From assembly GCF_000328475.2 (NCBI RefSeq), contig NC_026479.1:496001-560000 (forward strand): a stretch of 64,000 bases of DNA. Direction: 5' to 3'. This document shows, piece after piece, positions 41,861 to 53,250 of the stretch (positions within the stretch are counted from its first letter, which is position 1; every line of letters starts with the position of its first letter). The translations under genes were made by a program, and so were the position numbers. The notes beneath the pieces are model-generated. The model did no database searches and was not told the DNA's origin. It worked only from the letters and a program-made list of their open reading frames with translations. The DNA comes from Mycosarcoma maydis. Its lineage: Eukaryota; Basidiomycota; Ustilaginomycetes; Ustilaginales.

Positions 41861-42628
41861 GATTATTAATAGCAAACGAGCACACACCGACCCTGTTTTG
41901 CTAATTAGCCAGCCAGCTTCTCACGCCTCGCTTGAGTTTTTCCACGCGGCCAACTCAAGACGCAGGCTGTATGTACAGTATTTTCGCGTAGCGCTGTTCT
42001 CTGCTCAACTCGCCGTAAGCGAGCAAAAAGCGGCTAGGATGCCGTGGGAGAATTCTCGTTTCAAACGCCATGGGCTGGCTGTTCGGAGCTTGAAAATCCA
42101 ATGCTCAGCCCTGAGCCGATGTGATAACTAGAGCGGGCAGCAAATACATTAAACAGTTGGCCGATATACAATACACGAGATGTGATATTTTCGCCTCGGT
42201 CAGGTGTACACCAAAGAGTCGTCAGTGGAAACAGCTGCTCGTGGCTTGTCATTCTGTGATTCACACGTCGAAACAAGCCAACCTGTGCTCGGCATCAACA
42301 GTTTGCTAAGACAGCGTCCGCCCCCTGTCGCTTTATCAAATACGACGACATTTGCGCACAAGATTTCCAGACTCTGACTCGCTTGTCAGCGCACATCGCA
42401 TGGATGCTCGTCGTCGTGTCTTGGCACAGTAACCTCGGTCTTTGTTGTCTTGGCGTTCACGCAGCCCGGCTCGGTGTAACATGAGTTGTCACAGCACACG
42501 CCACATGCACACGTGGCCCATCTCCATGTCTTTCGAACCGACGCTCCACAACAGAAACGGTCTCTATGGCAACCACGATGGCAGATGTAAAACAAATTCG
42601 ACATGTTGTGCAGTAACAGAGGCAGGAT

Positions 42629-44533
42629 CTACTTGTTCAACGTGTAATCCCATGCATCATGGGCCAGACGCTCGATCTTGCCATTCACCTCGTTTTCCAT
42701 CTCTTCCATGTACTTTTGCATCTTATCCAGATACGTCGGGTCAGCAGCGCCCAAGATGCGAATCGCCAAAAGGGCCGCATTGGTGCTGTTGTTGATAGCC
42801 ACGGTGGCAACAGGGATTCCTCGAGGCATCTGCACAATGCTGTGCAGCGAATCGACACCGTCGAGTGTGCTGCCCTTGACCGGCACGCCGATGACGGGAA
42901 GTGCCGTCTGCGCAGCTACCATGCCTGGCAGGTGAGCCGCGCCACCGGCACCTGCAATGATGGCGCGCAGCCCGCGAGCAGGCGCACTGCGCGCATACGT
43001 GCGCATGCGATCTGGCGTGCGGTGCGCGCTGACAATGGTCAGCTCAAACGGCACGTCAAACTTTTTGAGAATCTCGGCTGCTGCCATCATCACGGGCAAA
43101 TCGCTATCCGAGCCCATAATAATGCCCACCAATGGCTGAGGATGCGAAAAGTCAGCCGCCGACTTGGGTGACGCTACCAAAAGCGCTTGTGAGCTTGACG
43201 AGCCAGTCGATGCCGAAGCGTTGAGTGCCACAACGCCAGCAAGCGTCAGCTCAGAAGGAAGCTTGCCGCCCTTCTCGGCGAGCTCCGTAGCCTTGTCCAA
43301 CGCCTCGTCTACCACACGCAAACGTGCTCGCACCTGAGCATCGCTCTGCCCCACAATGGTAATGTGGCCCATCTTCCTACCCTGACGGCAGCCCGCTTTG
43401 CCGTACAGGTGGCACGTCGTGCCAGCAACGTTGAGACTGACAACAGCAGGAACCAGCGTCTTGGCCACCGCTTCCGCATCCTTGTCTGAATCAGCCAAAC
43501 CAAGAATGTTGATCATGGCCGCCGAGGGGACCTTGAGCGCCGTGCTACCCAACGGCAAGCCGAGGATGGCGCGCACGTGGTTCTCGTACTGACTCGTGTC
43601 GGCGGCTTCGATGGTATAGTGCCCCGAGTTGTGGGGTCGCGGTGCAATCTCGTTGATGAGCAGCTCGCCGTTGGGCATGAGGAACATCTCGACGCCAAAA
43701 ACACCAGCTCCACCAAACGTGGCCACAGCTTGCTCGGCAATCTTTCGTGCGCGCGCCTCGACGCCCGGATCAGCGGTTCGCAACGGAGCAAATACCGTGT
43801 GGCAGATGCTGTTCTTGTGCACCGTTTCCACCGCCGGATACGCTCGTACTTCGCCCGTGACGCTACGCACCACCATCACCGCCACTTCACGCTCGAACGG
43901 CGCCCACTTTTCAGCGTACAAACCACGCTTGCCATCGCCTAGCGCAGCAACAGCGGCAGCAGCAGCAGCCTGGTCGGCAGATCGGACGACATAGTTGCCC
44001 TTGCCGTCGTATGCCTGCGTCCTTGACTTGAGCATGAATGGGAATCCAAACACCTTGCCAATTTTCTCCACAGCTTGGATCTGAGCCGAGCGCGCCTGTG
44101 CTACATCGGCAACCTTGGCCATGTCTTCTGGACCCACAGCGACGTATTCAGCGAGCGGCAGTCCTTTGTTGGCTAGATGAACCTTTTGAAGATACTTGTC
44201 CTGGATCAGAGCGATGGTCGAGGGGAGCGGATGGACGGCATCTACGAGCTTGTCGTCGAGCACCTTCTGAAGCTGGTTAGCATCGACGTGCTCGATCTCG
44301 ATGGTGAGCACATCTACCTGCGAAGCAAGCTGGCGGATCTTTTCGGGATCGGCAAAGCTGCCATCAATGTGTTGCGACTTTCCATCGGGGCCAGGGAGGT
44401 AGTTGATCTGCTTGGCTGGAGCCGTGTCGCCGACATCGAGCAGCTTGACTTGCACGTTGAGTCGAGCCGCTGCTTCAACAAACATGCGGCCAAGCTGACC
44501 AGCGCCGAGCACACCCACAACACGCTGTTCCAT
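42629..44533 (-). CDS. ADE2: Phosphoribosylaminoimidazole carboxylase (PurK-PurE fusion)
   Basis: A 634-residue bifunctional purine-synthesis enzyme. The N-terminal PurK-like part begins [13 protein letters not shown] and contains an ATP-grasp fold ([46 protein letters not shown]). The C-terminal PurE part from about 468 has [24 protein letters not shown] and [12 protein letters not shown]. It converts aminoimidazole ribotide to carboxyaminoimidazole ribotide in the cytosol, as in fungal Ade2. The first ATG in frame (44533) places the enzyme start where expected; a longer frame without ATG upstream is leader. Length is somewhat above yeast Ade2 (571), mostly in a Ser/Ala linker between the halves. 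Confidence 0.97.
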   Translation of the reverse strand: MEQRVVGVLGAGQLGRMFVEAAARLNVQVKLLDVGDTAPAKQINYLPGPDGKSQHIDGSFADPEKIRQLASQVDVLTIEIEHVDANQLQKVLDDKLVDAVHPLPSTIALIQDKYLQKVHLANKGLPLAEYVAVGPEDMAKVADVAQARSAQIQAVEKIGKVFGFPFMLKSRTQAYDGKGNYVVRSADQAAAAAAVAALGDGKRGLYAEKWAPFEREVAVMVVRSVTGEVRAYPAVETVHKNSICHTVFAPLRTADPGVEARARKIAEQAVATFGGAGVFGVEMFLMPNGELLINEIAPRPHNSGHYTIEAADTSQYENHVRAILGLPLGSTALKVPSAAMINILGLADSDKDAEAVAKTLVPAVVSLNVAGTTCHLYGKAGCRQGRKMGHITIVGQSDAQVRARLRVVDEALDKATELAEKGGKLPSELTLAGVVALNASASTGSSSSQALLVASPKSAADFSHPQPLVGIIMGSDSDLPVMMAAAEILKKFDVPFELTIVSAHRTPDRMRTYARSAPARGLRAIIAGAGGAAHLPGMVAAQTALPVIGVPVKGSTLDGVDSLHSIVQMPRGIPVATVAINNSTNAALLAIRILGAADPTYLDKMQKYMEEMENEVNGKIERLAHDAWDYTLNK

Positions 44534-45824
44534 CTTGATACCGATCGGCTTTAAAGGATGTCGTCTGTGTTTGTCAACGTAGAAGGGTGGCCTCTGTGAG
44601 TGCAAGTGGCGGAAAGGACGACCGACGTTGACAAGGTGGATCGAGTAGGCTATTGTACACGCGTTCAGATGGGAGCTAGAAGAGCTGTTTCGGAAGCACT
44701 TGATTTTCACACCGAATCCAGGCCAAAAAAACTCGCCAATCGTGAATCACAAATGGAAAAGAGTCACCTCCTTTCAACCAAAAGCCAAAATTCGGGAGAC
44801 GGCTAATGGAGTCACGTGCTATGAGCAGAGCAGCTAACTTAGATCAAGGCAAATGCCGTTATGTTTGCGCAACACGTTCGGTGTGCATAGAAGTACAGTG
44901 CAGTGAAGCTACGGGCTCACATTTCATGCCGGTCTCGAATGCAGTTCAGACTGCTTGTTAGCTGCCTATCATTCGGTGGTCGACGTGATGCGTGCCTCTG
45001 CTGGATGGCAGTATGCGGCGCAGCAGAGCGAGTCTTGCGCTATCCGAGCTGGGAGCCAGGATACTCAACTGTTAGAACGACAGAATGCAAGATCGCCAAT
45101 CACGAATCGTGAATGTGTGCCGTCGAAACGTGAAAGATGCTTGGCTGAGGTGAAAGAGGAGTCCAGCATTGCAAGGTCAGATCTGGCTCACTCACGACTC
45201 GAGCAGTAGTAAGAGCTCGGATAACTTGGCAACGTTCAAAGTGCAACGGGCCCCGCTCAAGTGAGGAGGTGGTGGAGCATGAACCACAGTTTGAATGTAT
45301 GTTTCCTCATTTTGGCTCGCTTGCGGTTGTCGGGAGGAAGCAAGGTAACATACATCAGATTCCCATCGCCAAAGATGTTGAGCCATTTTAATCTGACGTT
45401 TCATGCGCCACGAGCCAACCAGCCGAAGAGCCGAAGCAAAGAGAGGAAATCCCCACCACTTTCACGCACAAAGACGAGATACATCGTGGATGCAGATGCT
45501 GCTCAGGTGTGGATGTATGAACACTTGCGCTTTCCATGACTTGCAGAGCAGCGTTGCTTCGGTTTTCTGCTTGACATGTGAGTTGCGACTAACGTTAAGT
45601 TTAGTATGTGTGCGCAAGACAAATGCCAGTTCGGCTCCCATCAACTTTATCTGCCGCTTCTTGGATGGCACAAAATTAAATTTAGTAATGGAAAATCGAG
45701 ATTGAAGCCCTCATCCCAAGCCACTCACGACTGAGACAAGACGCAATTCACGATTACTAGTTAATAAGGAGGACTGGCTACAGCTGTTACTCCCACTCAC
45801 GACGGTTGTTGCTCTGTTGCTTAA

Positions 45825-45858
<34 letters not shown>

Positions 45859-47140
45859 GCGCTTGTATTAATAAATTCATGAGCAAGTTATGGAAATGCG
45901 GGGCAAAGCTTCTTGTCTGGACCAATCGTGAATGGGTACTTTTCCAGTCAGTTGTCCTCTTTCTTCTTCCTCTTTACAGTATCTCGGCCATCGTTTGGAC
46001 GTTGCGCCACTCTTGACTTTTACGCTTACAACTCGTGACTGACTGTTGCAAGAGAAATGCAGGGACCAGACGTACCCGGCCCTGCATCTGGCCCGGATGG
46101 AGAAATCGACCTGCTGACCTATCAAGTGGCATATCAGCCTGCTCTGGTCTCGTGTGCCTCTGAACGATGTGGCGTCGAACCAAAACAGCTGTGGTTTCTG
46201 CCAGCGCTCCTCCTTCCAGATGTGTACGACCACCAATCGTGAATCTGTCAGGCCTCACTCTTGCACAAGCGCGACACAGAGGAAAACGAGGCAAACTTGA
46301 AAGATATCTCAGCCAAGTCACTCAACGAAATCGCGGCTCAAGCACGGCCACGCCGAGGTTGGAGCGCTAGCCCACGCTACCTTTTGTACGCTTTTCAGCA
46401 GCACAGAACAGAGCGGAGTTTGGATCCAACACTTTATTGTATCGGTTGCTGTCGTTAAGTTAGTTGTCTTTCTGTGCTTGAGCCTCGCATCCGCAACATC
46501 AACCTTGTACCAGTCACGAGATTAGGCTGCTTTTCACCTGCACTTCACAGCAGGTGCTGAGTGAGAGGGCCATAGCGGAAGACCCCCGTTGTTGTTGCTA
46601 GACTTGCTACTTGTCGACCAGCGTAAGTACAGTCTGGGAGATACAGCTCTGAGCTGTCGAGAGAAGGGTTCACACGATGCCGACGGAAGAATATAGGCAG
46701 CCTCCCATCGTTACCGCACGCAGCTTTCATCCTTGATTCATGCCCATCATCTCTACCGTCCAGGTTGATAGCACTTGCGCATGTACACCGCAACTTGCCC
46801 TCTGCCCCGCTCTCTTCGCCATCCAAGATCCCACCTTGTAAACACCTTTTGTGGTTTGGTCCTATCGTTCTCTCCTCCTGGCAGCTCCCTCGTCGTCAGC
46901 TTCGGAGACAAACAAAGTCTGGCTTGTCTAGAGTCTCGGTCGCAAACTGCGACGCATCTTTAGTCAGGGCCCAAATAAGACAGGAGCTCTCCATTTCTTA
47001 GCTATCAGGAGCAACAAACACACTATCATCACGCCTCGTGAGCATCTCTTCCTCGTCCAAAGTCAGCTCTGCACTCTACAAGTTCGGCCCATGGCCAGTA
47101 TCCAAAGAACACTCTACGACAGCCTGCTCAACTTTCCACA
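44534..47140. other. Intergenic, 2.6 kb, divergent ADE2 / CBS-protein interval
   Basis: No supported gene. Motif copies occur at about 44739, 45100-45116 (an AATCACGAATCGTGAAT pair), 45750, 45925 and 46234, and TCACGAC variants at about 45190, 45726 and 45796. A GCT tract lies at 45828-45857. The right 300 bases are pyrimidine-rich leader of the CBS gene. Confidence 0.55.
45828..45857. repeat. (GCT)n trinucleotide repeat
   Basis: About ten uninterrupted units in non-coding DNA. Confidence 0.95.
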
Positions 47141-49099
47141 ATGGCACTGCCTCAGACAAAACCGATCTTGATCCCGGCACCGTTACCGTCTTCCCCTTCC
47201 TCTTCGCCTCGTTCACACTTCCGCTGCGGCTCCGATGCTGGCTCCGACCTGTCGATCAGCTTACCGCGTTCTGCAGTCTCGACTTTCCGTAAGTCGGCTG
47301 CACAAGACCCGTTTGCTGCAATCCAGCTGCAGCACACACTATCCGGCTTTTCAGCTCAAGATATCCTCTCGTCCAACACTCACACTCGCTCGCGCCTCGT
47401 CGTGCTTTCAGAGTCCATCAGCATCGAGGCTGCAGGTCAACGACTCGCTGAATCCAATGACGCCGACACTTGGATCCTCCTCAAACGCGACAAGAGCAAA
47501 TCTGATGCACCCGATGGCGTGGGCAAACTCCGAACGTCAGACTGCGCCGGTCTTCTGAGTCTAGACGACCTCGCCGCCTTCTTTGCGGCTGTTTTTGGAC
47601 CACATCACACGCAAACGTCGATTGCTCGGCCCCGAGGCGCTGCTCACGATCTTGCCTCACCACCCGCATCTCCAAGCACGTCTTCATCTCGCTTTCACTT
47701 GTCACAATCAGTAGACTCACAAAACGTGACTGCTCGTGTCGAGACCATTCGCGCCCAACTTATGACAAGAAAAGCCGTCACTGCCTCGCTTGTCTCGAAC
47801 CTCTCGGCCAACAACAGCCTCCGACATGTATCGCTCGACGCTTCGTTGCTCGATATCATGCACGAATTGAGTTGCGACGAGGTAAACTGCTTGTTGGTCT
47901 CTGTCCTTCATCAGAGCCAAGACGGCGCCGTCTGCGGCATCTTGACAGCGTCAGATGTCGTCGCCTTTCTCGTCGCCGAGGCCGAGCGAAATGCCAGCTT
48001 GGCTTCCATCTTTTCAGATACGCTCGATCTACTCGCGTCTTCAGAGTTGCTGCCACCTGCAGCGATTATCTCTGGCGACAAGAGCCCGGTCGACGCGCTG
48101 GTACGCATGCAATCTGAACATCTTTCCGTGCTTGCCGTCACGGATCCCTTTGGCGGACTCATCTCGCCGATCTCGTCGCGCGAAATTTCGCAAGAGATCC
48201 TGAAATCATCTTCGCGCAAAATTCTTACTATGCCGATCTCGTCGCTCGTTAAAGACCTTAGATCACGACATCCGCAAGGCGCCGACGGAAAGGATGTGCG
48301 TCCCGCCATTTCCGTGAGCAGCTCTTCGACTGTCGGTAGAGCCGCTGCGCTTCTGCTCGCGACCGAAGCTGGTGGTGTGTTTGTTATGGAGGAGCCGCGC
48401 GTTATCATGACTCCCCCGCTGTCTTGCATCTCAGCCTCGCCTGGAAAGGAGCTGTCATCGCTCTCTCTCGACGCAGACTTGAAGCCGCTCAGCAGGTCGG
48501 TGAGCTTCACTCCGGCCCCGGCGCAAAAACACCGTCGATCCTCGACGCATTTTTGGACTTCATCACGCGCCTCAATCAGCAGTAGCGCCTCCAACGAAGC
48601 TGCAACGCGCCCGGCGATGCCAAATTTTGCGCTAGGTTCCAGCGCCAGTGACGCTGCCAGCGATCGCAGGTCGAGTCTCACTCTTCGACCGGATCAGGCG
48701 CTGTCTTTGTCGGTCAGCTCGCTTCCAGCTAAGAGTTTGGGCGCAACCACGCCCGCTCTCCTTCGCACGCCTTCAGGACCAAGTACACACCGGCCGCGAT
48801 CCTTGTCTCTGGCCCACTTTTCTGTGGACGAGTGGGTCACATCGAGGCAATTTGGCGCTCAAGCAGCGCTCCGAAGCCAAGGATCGTGGACGCCGGGCGC
48901 ACTGTCTTCGGGCTCGAGTGTCTGCTCAGCTGACTCACCCTCGTCTCCCTTTGGCAACATGCTCGTCTCCGGTTTCTTTAGCGAGGTGATGCAGAACGGC
49001 ATGCCCAGGTGTGTGGTCACGATAAAGACAGTCTTGCGATGTGTGCTTGCAGCCACAACGACCACCGTCGATGTCAATGAAGAGGCGGTCGAAGCTTGA
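47141..49099 (+). CDS. CBS-domain protein, possibly Sds23/Moc1-like
   Basis: A 652-residue single-exon protein. The first 400 residues contain up to four CBS-like units: LVVLSESISIEAAGQRLAES (about 86-105), LRHVSLDASLLDIMHELSCD with CGILTASDVVAFL (about 227-275), ISGDKSPVDALVRMQSEHLSVLAV with a following ISPISSREI (about 310-350), and SSTVGRAAALLLATEAGGVFVM (about 394-416). CBS pairs bind adenine nucleotides. Sds23 proteins, which restrain PP2A-type phosphatases in yeasts, share the four-unit plan and similar spacing. That match is tentative. The C-terminal 230 residues are Ser-rich and disordered. The ATG at 47141 has a favourable context (CACAATGG). Confidence 0.72.
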   Translation: MALPQTKPILIPAPLPSSPSSSPRSHFRCGSDAGSDLSISLPRSAVSTFRKSAAQDPFAAIQLQHTLSGFSAQDILSSNTHTRSRLVVLSESISIEAAGQRLAESNDADTWILLKRDKSKSDAPDGVGKLRTSDCAGLLSLDDLAAFFAAVFGPHHTQTSIARPRGAAHDLASPPASPSTSSSRFHLSQSVDSQNVTARVETIRAQLMTRKAVTASLVSNLSANNSLRHVSLDASLLDIMHELSCDEVNCLLVSVLHQSQDGAVCGILTASDVVAFLVAEAERNASLASIFSDTLDLLASSELLPPAAIISGDKSPVDALVRMQSEHLSVLAVTDPFGGLISPISSREISQEILKSSSRKILTMPISSLVKDLRSRHPQGADGKDVRPAISVSSSSTVGRAAALLLATEAGGVFVMEEPRVIMTPPLSCISASPGKELSSLSLDADLKPLSRSVSFTPAPAQKHRRSSTHFWTSSRASISSSASNEAATRPAMPNFALGSSASDAASDRRSSLTLRPDQALSLSVSSLPAKSLGATTPALLRTPSGPSTHRPRSLSLAHFSVDEWVTSRQFGAQAALRSQGSWTPGALSSGSSVCSADSPSSPFGNMLVSGFFSEVMQNGMPRCVVTIKTVLRCVLAATTTTVDVNEEAVEA

Positions 49100-50069
49100 C
49101 CTTGACTCTCTGTGGACAAACTCATATGCAGCCACACATCGACGGCTTGATGCTTTGCCGGCACTTGACTGCAATCTTGCACCCGTACGACCGCGCCGTT
49201 GTGCATCGTTGCTCTATTCATTCCGTCCTTTTCTAGTTCCTATGCCTTGGTTCGTTCATTGTCTCATGTCTCGTCTATTCGCTCGAACCGGTCGCATCTG
49301 TCAAGTGTCTCTGGATCTCTGTCTGACGCATTCGTCTCTGTAACTGTCACCCTCGCTAATTGCATCGTCGTTCCCATCGTCGTTCCCATCGTTGTTCCCA
49401 TCGTTCTGTGCACGTTCATTCGACTCGCAATCGACCCCATGCCAAGTTTTAGCATTGCATATGTCTCGAGGCTGATAGTGTCGATCGCTTGGGGACAAAG
49501 AACGTAAGCAATCAAAGAGAGCAAAATGTCTCTCGCCCAAGAGTTGCCTGTCTGAGAGCGCGCGCAACGAGACCCACACTCACGCTCAAAGCTCCAACCA
49601 AGTCTAAGTCGTGGGTAAGTGTTGGTTACAGGCTCGCACGACGCGTCTCGCCAAAAGAAAAAATGGCGGTGAGTCGTGAGTCTGAGTGTTGCTCTGAAAA
49701 ACAAACCAACTTAACTGGTCTAGAGCGTGAGCGTTCGCGGTTCGTGGTTGGCGTCAGAGCGCGTCTGAATTTAGATCCGACGAGAAAAACACTCGTGACT
49801 TACTTGAAGCGCACTCTTCTCTCTCTCTCTGTGAATCCAGTCGAGAGACGTGCAATGCAGTCATCTTGCGCTCCGCCATCATCTCTCTTTTCGTGTCCTC
49901 TCTCTTTCCATCCGCCAAATCCAACCATCTATACCGGCTTCAGAGCAAAGTGCGCTTACCTTGGAAGCTTGGATCGTCTCGGTAAACATAGCTTGCACTG
50001 TACTAGTACTCGATAAACGCGCACCATCGCAACTGTTCGTGGACAGAGTAACACGGTCTGGCTTTCACC
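49100..50069. other. Intergenic, CBS gene 3' flank and ASK1 leader
   Basis: No gene seen. A 12-base tandem repeat lies at 49363-49406. The last 250 bases are CT-rich, as in a fungal promoter and leader. Confidence 0.55.
49363..49406. repeat. 12-bp tandem repeat, about 3.6 copies
   Basis: The unit CATCGTCGTTCC repeats at 49363, 49375 and 49387 with one C/T change, then a partial copy. It lies about 265 bases after the CBS-protein stop. Confidence 0.85.
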
Positions 50070-52391
50070 ATGTCGCTGCACCCGCGTCAGTCGCTGCATC
50101 CTGCGGCCATGGGCCACAATGCAGCTATGCCAATACAACAGCACTCGGTCACCGAGCAGATCATGCAGCTCGACCAGGCCATCACATTGACACTCCAAGA
50201 GATTGACCAGAACTTTGCAACCGCGCATCAGATTGTCACATCGCGCATCCTTCCTGCTATCAAGGAGTATGGTATTGCAAGCGCACGCGTTTGGCAAGGC
50301 GCCAAGTTTTGGAAGACATTCTACGAAGTATCCGCCAACGTTTCGCTCACTGCTCATGTTCAAGACGAATCCGAATTCGATGATAACTCGCAGGGCGCCG
50401 ATGTTACTCAAAGCGGCAACGAATCGCGCGAGAATGCCACCTTTACCAGCGATGATGGCGTGCCAAGTCCACATTCCGAGACGGGATCCATCATTTATAA
50501 CGAAATGGATGTGTCCCTCGCCTCGGATGGTGGCGACGCCAATGAACATGATGCAGCAGACCAGAGCGTCCAACAGGCACCAGCAGATCGTGCGCGTGCA
50601 GCTTCGCCTCCGCGCTTCAGCAATGCATCCATGGCTGCCGCCGCCCGACGAGAGGCAGCACAGCGCAAGCAACAAAAGCCGCACCACCGCGAGGACCAAG
50701 AAAACATGTTCGACCCCGCCGAGTCGCCGTTCGAGCGTCTGCGCCGTGATATTACCTCTGGACTTGGCAAGCGCATCAACGACCCAAGCATGGATCAAAG
50801 CTCCTTCATGGCGTCAAGCAGCACAAAACCACCGTCCCGAATGACAAACACTGAACGCGACCGGGCCGCCCTGGCCCAAGGCATTGAGAACCTGGGTCGT
50901 ACCCACACCGGCAAAAGTGGGCATCTCTTGGACGCCGACAGCTCCGACGCCTCTTCGGTTCATGAGCTTGCGCGTTTCACGTCATCGGCCACATCGGCTG
51001 GTCGAATGAAGACGTCTTCTACGCCCAAGAAGGGTGCGCTCCTCAACAAGGTGCTCAACTCGGAGCACAAGCGAAACAAGGGACGGCTCAGCTACACCAA
51101 GATCCAGGCTACACCTCGAAGCTCGCAGTCCAAGTCGAATCCTTTCGCGCCTCCCAGCGTGCGCATGTGGGATGGTATTGTAGACCTGCGCAAGACGCCG
51201 CTCACGTCCAAGATCAAGGGCACCAAGTCGTCAAAGGCAGCTTCCAGCAGTAAGCGAGGTGGAGCTGCCAAGAAGAACGATGCGCAGGCCGACGACGATG
51301 CAGAGTGGGACTCGGACTCGTCGGACCAGGACTCGCTCGGCTGGCCTGCCGGCATGTCTCCTCCCGTGACAATGCAATTTTCGGTGCCACAGAGCCGATA
51401 TGCGCAGACGCCGGCAAAGGAAGCCGCCAAGATGATGGTCGACGATCTGCTTCGAAGCGTGGGAGCTTCGAGCCCCGCACAAAGGGTGTGGCCGAAGAGC
51501 GCGATCAAGAACAGATCCGATCAAGCTACATCCGAGAACGGAGCAAGCTCTCGCAAGCAGCCAGTAGCGACACCTCTGAGGATGAGTCGCAAGGAAGCCA
51601 AGCAACATGATCGACAGATTAGTACTGGACGACGACGAAACTCGATTCCCACTCCGCCCACGCTCACCAAGCGCGGACCCAGTCTGGCGCAACAAGATAC
51701 ACCGAACAGCAGCAGCCAGATGGGCCGTGGCTCGAACGGTGCACCGTCTGCCAATGCTAGCTCGGCTGCGCTTTTGATGGACGCTGACGAGGGACTTGAG
51801 CTCAATGCGGCCGATGCGCAAGGCATCTCATCGTCCGAATTGCATCACCGATTTGGCGGTCTCAACTTGCAAACGGCCGGCGTGCTTCCTCTCGACGACG
51901 ACGACGACGATGATGACGACGATGATGAGTCGTCGGATAGCGAGTCGGATGACGGCGCTGACAGCATGGTAGGATCGATGCTCTCGTCAGCAGCTAAATT
52001 TTCCGCATCGAGCAACAGCCGTATCGGCGGAGGAAGCCAGAACGACAACTCTGGTTGGACCAGCTCGACCATCTCGTCGTTCAACCAGAAGCAGGCGGGT
52101 CGTAGTATCGAGGATGACACGTTGTTTGGTGTTCGTAGCAATGCAGCACCACGTGCCGTAGAGACGCACGGCAGCCGCAGTCAGGCGGATTCCGGTGGCT
52201 CTAGTCAACCATGGACAACCGGAGCAAAGGGCGTGAATGAGCGTGGCGAGGAGTCGTTCAAGGTGTGGGGCCATGTAGATGAGATGGGCACGGTACATGG
52301 TGGACGACCGTTGGTAGACCGCGATGATACCTACAGCGCCCCGAGTCCGACTCCGTTCAACATGAATCTTGGCGCCGCTTCTGGTAGATGA
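50070..52391 (+). CDS. ASK1: DASH complex subunit Ask1
   Basis: A 773-residue protein. The diagnostic part is the N-terminal helical Ask1 domain at about 27-90: VTEQIMQLDQAITLTLQEID, then NFATAHQIVTSRILPAIKEYG and VWQGAKFWKTFYEVSAN. The rest is disordered, Ser/Asp-rich and basic in places, with SPFERLR and several TP/SP sites that could be kinase targets, and a poly-Asp run at about 610-622 coded by GAC/GAT repeats. By family, Ask1 is part of the ring that couples kinetochores to microtubules. It is longer than the yeast protein, mainly in the tail. The start codon (ACCATGTCG) is the first of the frame and the domain follows at once. Confidence 0.92.
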   Translation: MSLHPRQSLHPAAMGHNAAMPIQQHSVTEQIMQLDQAITLTLQEIDQNFATAHQIVTSRILPAIKEYGIASARVWQGAKFWKTFYEVSANVSLTAHVQDESEFDDNSQGADVTQSGNESRENATFTSDDGVPSPHSETGSIIYNEMDVSLASDGGDANEHDAADQSVQQAPADRARAASPPRFSNASMAAAARREAAQRKQQKPHHREDQENMFDPAESPFERLRRDITSGLGKRINDPSMDQSSFMASSSTKPPSRMTNTERDRAALAQGIENLGRTHTGKSGHLLDADSSDASSVHELARFTSSATSAGRMKTSSTPKKGALLNKVLNSEHKRNKGRLSYTKIQATPRSSQSKSNPFAPPSVRMWDGIVDLRKTPLTSKIKGTKSSKAASSSKRGGAAKKNDAQADDDAEWDSDSSDQDSLGWPAGMSPPVTMQFSVPQSRYAQTPAKEAAKMMVDDLLRSVGASSPAQRVWPKSAIKNRSDQATSENGASSRKQPVATPLRMSRKEAKQHDRQISTGRRRNSIPTPPTLTKRGPSLAQQDTPNSSSQMGRGSNGAPSANASSAALLMDADEGLELNAADAQGISSSELHHRFGGLNLQTAGVLPLDDDDDDDDDDDESSDSESDDGADSMVGSMLSSAAKFSASSNSRIGGGSQNDNSGWTSSTISSFNQKQAGRSIEDDTLFGVRSNAAPRAVETHGSRSQADSGGSSQPWTTGAKGVNERGEESFKVWGHVDEMGTVHGGRPLVDRDDTYSAPSPTPFNMNLGAASGR

Positions 52392-52629
52392 GGTCCTTGT
52401 TTCGGGTCCTGTTTTGGACGCCCAGCATGATGGCATGCTGGCCCCTCTCTGTGTACTAGTACGGACTCAGTGTAATCCATTCACGACTGTTGTGACACTC
52501 GTCACTCTTTGGCCAATCATGTAGTGTGTGATGTCGCTACTCCTCGTCGCAGCTCGTGGCTGATGTGCAACAGACAAACTGAGTCAAGTGACTAATTCAA
52601 AGCCGTAATTGTGGCGAGAATAGTGGTGC

Positions 52630-53041
52630 AGAAATCGTGAATGCATGCCGTGGAATATTCATGAATCGTGATTGCAACCGCCAGCTGCTGCCGTAATCGT
52701 TGAACTCAGGGGCCGGGCTGGCACAACTGGCCGTTGAAGCTGCACCCTGTGACTTGGCTGCAGCGTTGTGGACGCGAAGCTGTTGCCAATTGACAAAGAC
52801 TCGAGTGTCACAATCGTGAATCACAAATTATTCACGATTCATTATTCGTTATTTATTCGCATCGCCGTGTGCAGTCACAAGCGTGAATCATGAATCATGA
52901 ATCATGAATCATGAATTATGGTTGTGAATCCGAGAAAATGTGGAGTTGACCGTATCAACACTCAGACTCGGAGCAGCACCTGCAGCACAACACACACACC
53001 ACACGAAAACACAATCAATCACGAATCTGTGAATCACGAAT
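52630..53041. repeat. Dense cluster of dispersed TCACGA/TCGTGA motif
   Basis: At least eight copies: AATCGTGAAT at about 52633 and 52813, ATTCACGATT at about 52831, AATCACGAAT twice at 53019-53041, and decayed ATCATGA forms. It lies upstream of the 53251 start codon. Confidence 0.8.
52884..52920. repeat. (TGAATCA)n heptamer array, CpG-decayed form of the motif
   Basis: Four tandem copies of a 7-base unit follow GCGTGAATCA. The unit differs from TGAATCG by a single CG-to-CA change. Confidence 0.8.
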
Positions 53042-53250
53042 GCGGCTCGAAACACTCACAACTGCCAAACTTGCTCTGTTCGACACCGGAAGCTTACAGC
53101 TTATCCTGCAACACCATCCAGCAAGCCCAAGCAGGACGTCATCAACTCGTGCATTGGCTTCATAATGCTCGTCACAGCATCAACATACCCACACCCATCA
53201 CCCACCGCATCCATCTGATCGGCTCGAAAAGCCAGCCGCAAGATACCACC

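Larger units (their letters stand above)
39360..42628. other. Intergenic, 3.3 kb, promoter of PPS1-like gene and 3' flank of ADE2
   Basis: No supported gene. It contains ATGGAAGG repeats near 39601-39632, CAGTA repeats at 40646-40664, motif copies at 40528-40566, 41064, 41180, 41276, 41383, 41634 and 41660, an 18-base palindrome at 41613-41630 and a GCCCT tract at 41841-41860. Confidence 0.55.
52392..53250. other. Intergenic with dense motif clusters; leader of the dysferlin gene
   Basis: No gene seen. The frame of the next gene stays open back to an ATG at 52918, but that extension is coded by motif arrays and is rejected. Motif copies lie at about 52484, 52633, 52660, 52813-52840, 52884-52920 and 53019-53041. 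Confidence 0.6.

Noticed and set aside
44534..44710. N-terminal extension of ADE2
   Set aside because: It lacks an ATG and precedes the conserved PurK start, so it is leader.
52918..53250. N-terminal extension of the dysferlin gene from an ATG at 52918
   Set aside because: Encoded by motif arrays; the ATG at 53251 has a near-ideal context and starts the typical composition.
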